A stretch of 7,736 nt of DNA from JAUVIB01 sp964424545 (GTDB lineage: Bacteria; Calditrichota; Calditrichia; Calditrichales; Calditrichaceae): positions 1 through 7,736 of the forward strand of contig CAYRJN010000179.1 in the NCBI GenBank assembly GCA_964424545.1, read 5' to 3'. Positions 1 to 7,295 of this stretch are shown in pieces; the stretch's first letter is position 1, and the number at the start of each line of letters is the position of its first letter. The notes beneath the pieces are model-generated. The model worked only from the letters and a program-made list of their open reading frames with translations, was not told the origin of the DNA and did not search any database. A program made the position numbers and the translations under genes.

Positions 1-522
1 ATCAGGCAACTCATCGTTCATTTCTCCGTGAGCATCCAACTGTTCAAAGTACACATCCTCATTAATCAGCTCTTTGAATTTGAGATTGCTCTTACCGGGA
101 TTGATCACTACATAGTTTTCATAATAAATTACCTTCTCTAAGTCTTTTGGAGACATATCAAGGAGATAACCTATTTTTGACGGCAGCGACCGAAAAAACC
201 ATATATGCACAACGGGCACGGCCAAACCGATATGCCCCATGCGCTCCCTACGAACTTTTTTCTGCGTTACTTCAACGCCGCATCGATCGCATATAATGCC
301 CTTATAACGAATTCGTTTATATTTACCACAATGACATTCCCAGTCTTTAACCGGTCCGAAAATCTTTTCGCAGAAAAGACCGTCTTTTTCAGGTTTAAAC
401 GAACGATAATTTATTGTTTCCGGCTTGGTAACTTCGCCGTATGACTGTTCCAGAATGTCGTTCGGAGAAGATAATCCGATTATTATTTTATTAAATTTAT
501 TTCTACCTCTTTTAGTACTCAA
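1..522 (-). CDS. rpoC: RNA polymerase subunit beta' (RpoC), N-terminal part
   Basis: This is the start of the beta' subunit, which with beta forms the catalytic core of RNA polymerase. Only 174 codons are present; the window ends in frame, so the gene is cut rather than truncated. Visible are the conserved KPETINYRSFKPEKDGLFC stretch (residues 33-51), FGPVKDW (55-61), the zinc ribbon with cysteines 63, 65, 78 and 81, then CGVEVTQ and KVRRERMGHI (81-98) and the HIWFFRSLPSKIGYLLD segment. The active-site NADFDGD motif lies outside the window. The start is TTG at 520-522, preceded by AGGAG with a 7-base gap to GGAG. An in-frame TAA lies just upstream and no in-frame ATG occurs before residue 95, so the TTG is well supported. 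It follows rpoB by 60 bases. The zinc-ribbon wording resembles Bacteroidota/Chlorobiota homologues (recalled, not searched). Confidence 0.97.
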   Translation of the reverse strand, partial: MSTKRGRNKFNKIIIGLSSPNDILEQSYGEVTKPETINYRSFKPEKDGLFCEKIFGPVKDWECHCGKYKRIRYKGIICDRCGVEVTQKKVRRERMGHIGLAVPVVHIWFFRSLPSKIGYLLDMSPKDLEKVIYYENYVVINPGKSNLKFKELINEDVYFEQLDAHGEMNDELPD

Positions 523-534
523 AATAGTACTCCT
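513..534 (-). promoter_or_regulatory. rpoC ribosome binding site with repeat/hairpin around the start
   Basis: Read on the minus strand, AGGAG (530-534) precedes the TTG start (520-522). The 8-mer GAGTACTA occurs twice, at 525-532 and 513-520, separated by TTTT. Each copy contains the palindrome AGTACT, so the mRNA can fold into a perfect 6-bp stem (526-531 with 514-519). Its 6-base loop, AUUUUG, contains the whole UUG start codon, and half of the SD lies in the stem. The ribosome binding site is clear; a regulatory role for the fold is inference. Confidence 0.7.
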
Positions 535-582
535 ATTTTATAAAGAATCAAAGGATATAAAAGAACTTAAAATATCCCGATA

Positions 583-3500
583 CTATTCCAACCTAACCTT
601 GAGTCCTAAGCCCTTAAGTTCGCGAATCAATACATTAAATGATTCCGGCGTGCCGACTTCCGGCAAATTTTCGCCTTTTACAATGGCTTCATACGTTTTA
701 GAACGACCGGTTACATCATCGCTCTTTACGGTAAGGATCTCTTGCAATGTATAAGCGGCGCCGTACGCTTCCAATGCCCAAACTTCCATTTCACCGAAGC
801 GCTGGCCACCGAATTGAGCTTTACCGCCTAGAGGCTGTTGAGTAATCAATGAATACGGGCCGATTGAACGCGCATGAATTTTGTCATCAACCAAATGCGA
901 AAGTTTCAGCATATAAATATATCCGACATTAATTTCCTGATCAAATCTTTCGCCCGTATGACCGTCATAAAGATGAACTTTCCCTTTTTCCGGCAATCCG
1001 GCTTTCTTAATCTCTTCAAATATTTCATCCATAGAAGCGCCGTCAAAAACCGGCGTAGCGTATTTTTTACCAAGCACCTTACCGGCCCACCCGAGCGTAG
1101 TTTCAAAAATCTGACCGATATTCATTCGCGACGGCACGCCAAGGGGATTCAAAATAATATCAACCGGCGTTCCGTCCGCCATAAAGGGCATATCTTCAAT
1201 CGGAACAATACGCGATACAACGCCTTTATTACCGTGTCGTCCGGCCATTTTATCACCAACCGAAAGTTTCCTTTTTTCAGCTACATATACTTTGGCCAAT
1301 TGGACAATTCCCGGAGGAAGTTCATCTCCGACCATAATTTTATGCTTTTCGCGTTTTAACTCGTTTTCTATATCAAGCAACGCAGCGCGATAATCGGAAT
1401 ACAATTCACGTACAAAAGCATTTTTCGGGTCTTCATCAAACCATGTTGAATTGATATCAAGATTCTGAACGTCGATCTCTTTAAAAGAATTCTCATTGAT
1501 AACGCTACCCGGTACGATACCGATTTTTCCGTCAACATAATTAATACCGTTAGTCACTTTCATTCCGTTAAAGCGTTCCGCAAGAAGTTCGGCCAACCGT
1601 TCAACAATCGCCGCTCTGTCGGCTGCGGCTTTCTTTTCAATACGTTCGATAATATCTTTATCGTCCTTTTTATTATCGACATCCTTTTTCTTGCGCGAAA
1701 ACAGACGCGTAGATACTACAACACCTTTCATTCCGGGAGGAGCTTTTAGGGAAGCGTCCTTAACATCACCCGCTTTGGAACCGAATATCGCTTTAAGCAG
1801 CTTCTCTTCCGGCGTAGGATCAGCTTCGCCTTTAGGCGTAACTTTACCGATTAATATATCGCCTGCTTTTACTTCTGCGCCGACTCTGATAATGCCGTGT
1901 TCGTCAAGATCCTTTGTGGCGTCCTCGCTGACGTTCGGTATTTCGCGCGTCAACTCTTCTTCGCCGCGTTTTGTATCGCGTACCTGTAATTCAAATTCTT
2001 CAATATGAATTGAGGTATAAACATCATCGCGTACAACGCGCTCGCTTATAATTATAGCGTCTTCGAAGTTATATCCGCGCCAAGGCATAAATGCGACGAG
2101 AATATTCTTACCAAGCGCCAATTCACCGAAGTCCGTCGCACAGCCGTCGGCAAGGACGTCGCCCTTTTTAACCCGTTGTCCAGCGTCTACCAAAGGACGC
2201 TGATTTATGCTCGTATCCTGATTGGTTCTTTTAAATTTCAATAAATCGTATTCATAAATAGTAGATTCCTTCTTCAATCTCTCTTTACCGAAAGCGGCTT
2301 TCTTATTCTTATCCGCCTTTAAAATGATTTTTTTTGAATCTACATATTCAATCACGCCGTCTTCATCGGCCAGAATAACCGTTCCCGAATCATGCGCAAC
2401 TCTCTCTTCCATACCGGTGCCTACAATCGGCGAATCCGGTATTAATAAAGGCACGGCCTGACGCTGCATATTGGAACCCATCAAGGCCCTGTTAGCATCG
2501 TCGTGTTCAAGGAAAGGTATTAAAGCCGCCGCCGGCGATACGATCTGATTTGTCGCCACATCCATATAATCAACATCTTCCGGAGCTACGATCGGGAAAT
2601 CGCCTTTGATGCGCGCTTTTACGCGATCGTTCACAAATTTTCCGCTTTTATCGAGCGGCGCATTTACCTGAGCAATCGTGTAGGCGTCTTCCTCCGTCGC
2701 GGAAAGATATTTGATTTCATTACCGACTTTTCCGTTTTTAACCACACGATAGGGCGTTTCGATAAACCCGAATTTGTTGATGCGCGCATGAACGCACAAC
2801 GATGAAATTAGACCGATATTCGGACCTTCCGGCGTTTCAACGGGACATAACCGTCCATAATGCGTATAATGAACGTCCCGCACTTCAAATCCGGCGCGTT
2901 CGCGCGTCAAACCGCCAGGTCCTAAAGCAGATAGACGCCTTTTATGGGTCAATTCCGACAACGGATTGGTTTGATCCATAAATTGGGATAACTGAGACGT
3001 ACCGAAAAACGTATTGATTACAGATGAAATTGTACGCGCATTTACTAAATCCTGCGGCGTTAATTTGTCGGAATTACCAATATTCATACGTTCTTTTATG
3101 GTACGAGCCATACGTGAAAACCCGACACTAAACTGAGCCGACAGCTGTTCACCTACGGTTCTGATACGTCGATTCCCTAAATGATCGATGTCATCGGTAG
3201 TTTTTGTACCAGAACGCAAACCGATCAAATACTCGATAATTGCTATGATATCTTCGCGCGTCAGCACCATTGTTTCATAGGGGATATCCAAATTAAGTTT
3301 TTTATTGATGCGATAACGACCGACCTCGCCCATATTGTAGCGTTTTTCATTAAAAAACATTCTTTCGATAAGACCTCTCGCCGTATCGATATCAGGAGGC
3401 TCGCCGGAACGTAATTGACGATAAATCGCCTCAATGGATTCCACATCCGTGTGCGTATTATCCTTACGAATCGTATTTAAGATAACATTGGGAGAGTTGC

Positions 3501-4362
3501 TGTCCCCAGGACGAATTATTTTTATTTCTTTTATGCCCAAACTAATGCATTCTTCGAGCAACTCTACCGTTATATCGTTTCCTTGTTCGGCAATTACTTC
3601 GCCTGTTTTGGTGTCAATGACATCTGCGCCGATGGCATGTCCGATTAAATTGGGAATTTCCTCTTCGCTTATTTTACGCATCTCGCCCAATTTAAACAAA
3701 TCAACGATTTCTTCATTAGTCGCAAAGCCGATTGCGCGTAGTAACATCGTAACGGGAAATTTCTTTTTCCTGTCGATATATACATACATCACATCGTTAA
3801 CATCCGTAGTGAATTCCACCCACGACCCCCTAAAAGGAATTATCCTCGCCGAATAAAGCGGGGTCCCATTCGGATGCACGGAGTCTGAAAAAAACACACC
3901 GGGAGAACGATGCAATTGACTTACGATTACCCGCTCGGCGCCGTTTATAATAAATGTGCCGCGACTGGTCATGTAAGGCATATTGCCGAGATATACATCC
4001 TGTTCGATAAACTCGGTAAAATTATCGGTTTCACCGGTTACGTCCTTAATAGCGAGACGCATCTTTGCTTTCACCGGCACGGCATAGGTAACGCCCCGTT
4101 CTTGACATTCGTTTTCCTCATACTTCGGCTTATCGACGAAATACTCAACGAATTGCAACTCAAAATTACCAGAACTGTCCGAAATGGGAAATATTCCATT
4201 AAAGACAGACTGCAATCCTTTGTTTTGTCTTTCAACGGGAGGCACCGTAGCCTGTAAAAATTCTTCAAATGATTTTACCTGTATCTCTAATAAATTAGGA
4301 TACTCGCGAGCAGGCGGTATTCTCATAAAAGAATGACGTTTTACAGGTTTTTTAACCTTCAA
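583..4362 (-). CDS. rpoB: RNA polymerase subunit beta (RpoB)
   Basis: This is the complete beta subunit, 1259 residues, the partner of beta' in the catalytic core and the target of rifampicin. In order: the N-terminal protrusion and lobe (GTFIINGAERVIVSQLHRSPG at 135-155), the rifampicin region (454-485, GTSQLSQFMDQ then SALGPGG), RERAGFEVRDVHYTHYG and CPVETPEGPNIGLI (487-519), GYNFEDAIIISE (763-774), the active-site segment VGDKMAGRHGNKG (1035-1047; lysines 1038 and 1046 align with E. coli K1065 and K1073), and the beta'-clamp C terminus GGKAQFGGQRFGEMEVWALEAYGA (1179-1202). Residues aligning with E. coli Q513, D516, H526 and S531 are unchanged (Q460, D463, H473, S478), so sensitivity to rifampicin is expected. 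A charged, helix-prone insert lies near 890-930. The length is between the Bacillus and E. coli proteins and typical of FCB bacteria. The TTG start (4360-4362) is backed by a good SD; the next ATG, codon 13, has none. Confidence 0.99.
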   Translation of the reverse strand: MKVKKPVKRHSFMRIPPAREYPNLLEIQVKSFEEFLQATVPPVERQNKGLQSVFNGIFPISDSSGNFELQFVEYFVDKPKYEENECQERGVTYAVPVKAKMRLAIKDVTGETDNFTEFIEQDVYLGNMPYMTSRGTFIINGAERVIVSQLHRSPGVFFSDSVHPNGTPLYSARIIPFRGSWVEFTTDVNDVMYVYIDRKKKFPVTMLLRAIGFATNEEIVDLFKLGEMRKISEEEIPNLIGHAIGADVIDTKTGEVIAEQGNDITVELLEECISLGIKEIKIIRPGDSNSPNVILNTIRKDNTHTDVESIEAIYRQLRSGEPPDIDTARGLIERMFFNEKRYNMGEVGRYRINKKLNLDIPYETMVLTREDIIAIIEYLIGLRSGTKTTDDIDHLGNRRIRTVGEQLSAQFSVGFSRMARTIKERMNIGNSDKLTPQDLVNARTISSVINTFFGTSQLSQFMDQTNPLSELTHKRRLSALGPGGLTRERAGFEVRDVHYTHYGRLCPVETPEGPNIGLISSLCVHARINKFGFIETPYRVVKNGKVGNEIKYLSATEEDAYTIAQVNAPLDKSGKFVNDRVKARIKGDFPIVAPEDVDYMDVATNQIVSPAAALIPFLEHDDANRALMGSNMQRQAVPLLIPDSPIVGTGMEERVAHDSGTVILADEDGVIEYVDSKKIILKADKNKKAAFGKERLKKESTIYEYDLLKFKRTNQDTSINQRPLVDAGQRVKKGDVLADGCATDFGELALGKNILVAFMPWRGYNFEDAIIISERVVRDDVYTSIHIEEFELQVRDTKRGEEELTREIPNVSEDATKDLDEHGIIRVGAEVKAGDILIGKVTPKGEADPTPEEKLLKAIFGSKAGDVKDASLKAPPGMKGVVVSTRLFSRKKKDVDNKKDDKDIIERIEKKAAADRAAIVERLAELLAERFNGMKVTNGINYVDGKIGIVPGSVINENSFKEIDVQNLDINSTWFDEDPKNAFVRELYSDYRAALLDIENELKREKHKIMVGDELPPGIVQLAKVYVAEKRKLSVGDKMAGRHGNKGVVSRIVPIEDMPFMADGTPVDIILNPLGVPSRMNIGQIFETTLGWAGKVLGKKYATPVFDGASMDEIFEEIKKAGLPEKGKVHLYDGHTGERFDQEINVGYIYMLKLSHLVDDKIHARSIGPYSLITQQPLGGKAQFGGQRFGEMEVWALEAYGAAYTLQEILTVKSDDVTGRSKTYEAIVKGENLPEVGTPESFNVLIRELKGLGLKVRLE

Positions 4363-4368
4363 AGGCCT

Positions 4369-4374
4369 ACCTCT
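4369..4374 (-). promoter_or_regulatory. rpoB ribosome binding site supporting a TTG start
   Basis: AGAGGT on the minus strand lies 6 bases before TTG at 4360-4362. The later in-frame ATG (codon 13) is preceded by CGTCATTCTTTT, with no purine-rich motif. The SD therefore decides for the TTG. Confidence 0.8.
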
Positions 4375-4407
4375 TCTAAATTTGTTAAATTTCGATTGAT
4401 TGTGAAA

Positions 4408-4791
4408 TTATTTTACGTCGACGTTTCCGCCTACTTCCTCAATCTGTTTTTGAATATCTTCCGCTTCGGCCTTTGATACGCCTTCTTTAATCGCCTTCGG
4501 AGCGCTGTCAACTAATTCTTTAGCCTCTTTTAAACCTAAGCCTGTAATAGCGCGAACCACTTTGATTACCTGAATCTTTTTATCGCCGGCGGATGTTAAG
4601 ATTACGTCAAATTCCGTTTTTTCTTCGGCAGCTTCAGCAGGTCCCGCAGCGGCAGGTCCGGCGGCAACCGCTACGGGAGCGGCGGCAGTCACGCCAAATT
4701 TTTCTTCGATTTCACCTATCAATTCCGAAATTTCCAACATTGTTGCATTCTCAAGGTAGTTAAGTACGTCGCTTCTTGAAATATCAGCCAT
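4408..4791 (-). CDS. rplL: Ribosomal protein L7/L12
   Basis: L7/L12 is the multicopy stalk protein of the 50S subunit; its dimers hang on L10 and recruit EF-Tu, EF-G and IF2. The 127 residues show the three expected parts: an N-terminal dimerisation helix pair (about 1-33, with DVLNYLENATMLEISELI), a flexible Ala/Pro/Gly hinge (about 36-56) and the globular factor-binding domain (about 58-127) with KIQVIKVVRAITGLGLKEAK and LVDSAPKAIKEGVSKAEAE. The ATG at 4791 was chosen over an in-frame TTG five codons earlier because that TTG overlaps the strong GGAGGT SD, which is 7 bases from the ATG, and because MADISR is a family-like N terminus. It lies 33 bases after rplJ and 45 bases before rpoB; no terminator-like attenuator is visible in the latter gap. 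Confidence 0.98.
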   Translation of the reverse strand: MADISRSDVLNYLENATMLEISELIGEIEEKFGVTAAAPVAVAAGPAAAGPAEAAEEKTEFDVILTSAGDKKIQVIKVVRAITGLGLKEAKELVDSAPKAIKEGVSKAEAEDIQKQIEEVGGNVDVK

Positions 4792-4798
4792 TTTTTTA

Positions 4799-4804
4799 AC
4801 CTCC
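4799..4804 (-). promoter_or_regulatory. rplL ribosome binding site (GGAGGT)
   Basis: GGAGGT sits 7 bases upstream of the ATG at 4789-4791. It is the most complete SD among the genes of this window, in keeping with the need for several L7/L12 copies per ribosome. It overlaps the alternative in-frame TTG at 4804-4806 and so rules that start out. Confidence 0.85.
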
Positions 4805-4824
4805 AAACTAAATGTGTATAATAT

Positions 4825-5343
4825 TTACGCTGTTTTTTTGTCTTTTAATGAATTTAATACGCCAACCATTTTTTGCATGGTTGCCTGTAATGTACCCGCT
4901 AATTTAACCATTGGCGACTGAATAGCGCTGGCAAACTGAGATATAAGCACTTCTCTCGAAGGAAGATCGGCAAGAGCCGCCGCGGCTTCCGCCTCAAATA
5001 CTTTTCCTTCGAAGTAAACACCCTTCAAGACAAGCTTCTCTTTAGGCTTATTAAACTCTTTAATTATTTTCGCCGGCACAACCGGATCATCATAACCTAT
5101 GGCAAAAGCGGTCACACCCTTCAAATACGGATCAAGATCGTTAATTCCGGCTTCGTTTAGGGCGCGCTTAGCCAATCTGTTCTTCAAAACCTTATATTCG
5201 ATATCCGAATCACGGAATTTCTTACGCAACTCGGTATCGGTCGCCACATCAATACCTTTAAAGTCCGTTAAATAGACCGATTTGGCCGATTTGAACTTTT
5301 CAACATATTCGTTTACAATTTCTATTTTCTTTGCAGTAGCCAT
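4825..5343 (-). CDS. rplJ: Ribosomal protein L10
   Basis: L10 anchors the L7/L12 dimers to the 23S rRNA GTPase-associated centre, beside L11. The 172-residue protein shows the usual N-terminal rRNA-binding domain, with SVYLTDFKGIDV (22-33), LRKKFRDSDIEYKVLKNRLAKRAL (39-62), and the LKGVTAFAIGYDDPV segment (74-88). It ends in a long helical tail (about 130-170, including SPMVKLAGTLQATMQKMV) that should carry the L7/L12 dimers; two or three dimers could fit, which cannot be settled here. Start ATG with AGGAA about 7 bases upstream. The gene begins only 17 bases after rplA ends, leaving no space for the leader that carries L10-L12 autoregulation in E. coli and Bacillus. Confidence 0.98.
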   Translation of the reverse strand: MATAKKIEIVNEYVEKFKSAKSVYLTDFKGIDVATDTELRKKFRDSDIEYKVLKNRLAKRALNEAGINDLDPYLKGVTAFAIGYDDPVVPAKIIKEFNKPKEKLVLKGVYFEGKVFEAEAAAALADLPSREVLISQFASAIQSPMVKLAGTLQATMQKMVGVLNSLKDKKTA

Positions 5344-5360
5344 TTTTTAATTCCTAACAT

Positions 5361-6062
5361 TTATTGCATATTATAGGATGCTGTTGATCTTTCGAGAAAA
5401 ATTCCCGGTCCCATTGTACTGGAAATGGAAATCGACTGTAGATAAGTCCCTTTTGCCGAAGCCGGTTTAAGCTTGATAATCGCACTGACGAATGCTTTTA
5501 CATTCTCAACGATTTTTTCATTTTCAAAAGACGATTTACCCACGCCGGTATGAATAATACCGGTTTTATCAACACGGAAATCAATTTTACCAGCCTTGAT
5601 TTCTTTAACGGCCTTTTCAACCTCCATGGTAACCGTTCCGCTTTTCGGATTAGGCATTAACCCGCGTGTGCCAAGGATTCTGCCAAGACGTCCGACCATC
5701 GACATAACGTCGGGCGTTGCAACGGCAACATCAAAATCAAGCCAGCCTTTTTGTATCTTTTCAATATACTCTTCAAGCCCTGCGTAATCCGCGCCCGCTT
5801 TGAGCGCAGCCTCGGCCTTTTCTCCTTTTGCCAAAACCAGAACTCTTACCGTCTTACCCGTTCCGTGAGGAAGCGCAACCGTGCCCCGAACCATTTGATC
5901 GGCATGACGCGGATCAACGCCCAGCTTCATAGCAATTTCGATCGTCTCGTCAAATTTTGCCGTCGCTGTCTCTTTAATTAGGTTGATGGCATCCTCAAGA
6001 GAGTATTCTCTGTTTCGATCTATTTTCTCCAGGCTTTTTTGATAACGTTTACTTCGCTTCAT
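5361..6062 (-). CDS. rplA: Ribosomal protein L1
   Basis: L1 forms the mobile stalk at the ribosomal E site and in several bacteria represses its own operon by binding mRNA. The 233 residues carry the family marks: KLGVDPRHADQMVRGTVALP (46-65) followed by HGTGK, the domain II stretch VGRLGRILGTRGLMPNPKSG (123-142), and KGTYLQSISISSTMGPG (204-220). The length is normal and the C-terminal tail after SSTMG (15 residues) is as long as in E. coli. Start ATG at 6062 with GAGG 5 bases upstream. The gap to rplK is 20 bases, which implies translation on the same mRNA. Confidence 0.98.
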   Translation of the reverse strand: MKRSKRYQKSLEKIDRNREYSLEDAINLIKETATAKFDETIEIAMKLGVDPRHADQMVRGTVALPHGTGKTVRVLVLAKGEKAEAALKAGADYAGLEEYIEKIQKGWLDFDVAVATPDVMSMVGRLGRILGTRGLMPNPKSGTVTMEVEKAVKEIKAGKIDFRVDKTGIIHTGVGKSSFENEKIVENVKAFVSAIIKLKPASAKGTYLQSISISSTMGPGIFLERSTASYNMQ

Positions 6063-6082
6063 TCTTACCTCAATTAATAATT

Positions 6083-6508
6083 CTATTCTTCGACAACAAT
6101 ACCCATATTTCTGGCAGTTCCTTCAATTATCCTCATTGCGGCTTCAATGCTGCCTGCGTTCAAATCAGGCATTTTTATTTCCGCAATCTTCTTAACCTGC
6201 TCTTTTGTTACCTTACCGACCTTAGTCGTATGGGGCTCGGGCGAACCTTTTTCCAAACCAGCCTCTTTAAGCAACAATCCGGCAGCTGGCGGCGTTTTTG
6301 TAATAAACGTAAAAGAGCGGTCGGCATAAACCGTTATTTCAACCGGAATAATCATTCCTGCCTGATCCTGCGTTCTTGCATTGTATGCCTTGCAAAACTC
6401 CATGATATTTACGCCGTGCTGCCCTAACGCAGGGCCAACAGGCGGAGAAGGTTTTGCCTGTCCCGCAGGTATTTGTAATTTAATTTTCCCTATTTCTTTT
6501 TTTGCCAT
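6083..6508 (-). CDS. rplK: Ribosomal protein L11
   Basis: L11 binds the GTPase-associated region of 23S rRNA at the stalk base, is the site of thiostrepton action with the rRNA, and is needed for RelA-type stringent sensing. The 141 residues equal the usual length. The N-terminal domain has LQIPAGQAKPSPPVGPALGQ (11-30) with the conserved proline pair at 22-23, then HGVNIMEFCKAYNARTQ (31-47). The C-terminal rRNA-binding domain has KEQVKKIAEIKMPDLNAG (102-119) and AMRIIEGTARNMGI (124-137). The ATG at 6508 gives the standard MAKK N terminus; the GAGG is 10 bases away, slightly far. Another ATG 7 bases upstream is in a different frame. It follows nusG by 34 bases. Confidence 0.98.
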   Translation of the reverse strand: MAKKEIGKIKLQIPAGQAKPSPPVGPALGQHGVNIMEFCKAYNARTQDQAGMIIPVEITVYADRSFTFITKTPPAAGLLLKEAGLEKGSPEPHTTKVGKVTKEQVKKIAEIKMPDLNAGSIEAAMRIIEGTARNMGIVVEE

Positions 6509-6542
6509 TTTCCATAAACCTCATCTATACAAAATCTTGACA

Positions 6543-7088
6543 TTATTTTTCCAATTCAACTTGCAGGAAATCCAACTCAACAGGCGTTTGCCGTCCAAAA
6601 ATGCTAATATTGACTTTCACCTTATTCTTCTCGTCATTAATCTCTTCAACAAAGCCCGTAAAATCATTAAACGGTCCATCGACAACGCGAATAGGATCTC
6701 CAACCTTGAACGGTACAGAAACTTTTCCTTTCACTTCTGTTTCGCGACTCTTTTCAATTTTCCCTATTATAGAGCGTACTTCGGAATCGCGAAGCGGTAC
6801 GGGCTCATTTCTGGGGCCGACAAAATTTATCACACCCGGAGAATTTACAATTATATGCTTGGTTTGATTATCCAAAACCATTTCGATTAACATATAACCG
6901 GGAAAAAATACTTTATTCTTTACGCGCTTTTTACCGTTTTTCATTTCAATGATATTTTCGGAAGGAATAATAATACTGCCGATCTTTTCTTCAATACCAG
7001 CAAGCTTAATCTCATGCTCTATATGAGCCTTCACCTTCTCTTCTTTACCCGAAAATACGCGCAATGCAAACCATTTTTTCTCTGACAA
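6543..7088 (-). CDS. nusG: Transcription termination/antitermination factor NusG
   Basis: NusG binds the beta' clamp of RNA polymerase through its NGN domain, and its KOW domain contacts ribosomal S10 or Rho, linking transcription with translation or termination. The 181 residues show the NGN domain (about 4-115: KWFALRVFSGKEEKV, then KVFFPGYMLIEM at 59-70 and NSPGVINFVGPRNEPVPL at 82-99) and the KOW domain (about 125-180: PFKVGDPIRVVDGPFNDFTG, then FGRQTPVELDF). No insertion domain is present. The start is TTG at 7086-7088 with GAGG 6 bases upstream, giving MSEKKWFALRV, a family-like N terminus. It follows secE by 24 bases, the common secE-nusG arrangement. Confidence 0.98.
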   Translation of the reverse strand: MSEKKWFALRVFSGKEEKVKAHIEHEIKLAGIEEKIGSIIIPSENIIEMKNGKKRVKNKVFFPGYMLIEMVLDNQTKHIIVNSPGVINFVGPRNEPVPLRDSEVRSIIGKIEKSRETEVKGKVSVPFKVGDPIRVVDGPFNDFTGFVEEINDEKNKVKVNISIFGRQTPVELDFLQVELEK

Positions 7089-7090
7089 AT

Positions 7091-7098
7091 CTCACCTC
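7091..7098 (-). promoter_or_regulatory. nusG ribosome binding site supporting a TTG start
   Basis: GAGGTGAG on the minus strand lies directly before TTG (7086-7088), with 6 bases from GAGG to the start. It supports the TTG as the real start codon. Confidence 0.75.
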
Positions 7099-7112
7099 AT
7101 CCAAGAATAAAG

Positions 7113-7295
7113 CTAATAAAAAATTTCTAAAATTTTTGAAAAGACCAGATCAGCGACAAAAATAAACACGGTAAATGCGATAGAAACCACAAATACAATC
7201 ATTGTCGAATTAACCAATTCCTGATGCGTCGGCCAGGAAACTTTTGACATTTCCGTTTTAACGCCCTCTATAAACTGTTGGATTTTTTTTATCAT
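7113..7295 (-). CDS. secE: Protein translocase subunit SecE
   Basis: SecE clamps the two halves of SecY in the membrane-bound SecYEG channel. The 60-residue protein is the short, one-helix form common outside gamma-proteobacteria. An amphipathic N-terminal helix (IKKIQQFIEGVKTEM) leads to the conserved KVSWPTHQEL motif (18-27), where Trp-Pro marks the hinge, followed by a single membrane helix (about 30-56, TMIVFVVSIAFTVFIFVADL). Start ATG at 7295; the GGAG is 11 bases away, so the SD spacing is loose, but no in-frame alternative start is seen upstream. Lies between tRNA-Trp and nusG. Confidence 0.96.
   Translation of the reverse strand: MIKKIQQFIEGVKTEMSKVSWPTHQELVNSTMIVFVVSIAFTVFIFVADLVFSKILEIFY

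Noticed and set aside
874..1359. 161-codon plus-strand reading frame
   Set aside because: It lies wholly antisense to highly conserved rpoB and its translation shows no family pattern. It is a shadow of the real gene.
890..2000. Charged helix-prone insert of RpoB as a novel domain
   Set aside because: A lysine- and glutamate-rich insert at this place (about residues 890-930, near 1570-1700) is usual in longer bacterial beta subunits, so nothing new is implied.
3434..3856. 140-codon plus-strand reading frame
   Set aside because: Antisense to the rpoB lobe region; composition mirrors the complementary coding frame.
4375..4392. AAATTT-AAC-AAATTT hairpin in the rplL-rpoB spacer
   Set aside because: All A-T pairs in AT-rich spacer sequence with a 3-base loop; too weak to call an attenuator or terminator.
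4792..4806. Five-codon longer rplL starting at TTG 4806
   Set aside because: The TTG overlaps the GGAGGT SD that serves the ATG at 4791, and the extra residues are not family-like.
6381..6890. 169-codon plus-strand reading frame
   Set aside because: It runs antisense across nusG and rplK, both certain genes, and its product has no recognisable domain or convincing ribosome binding site.
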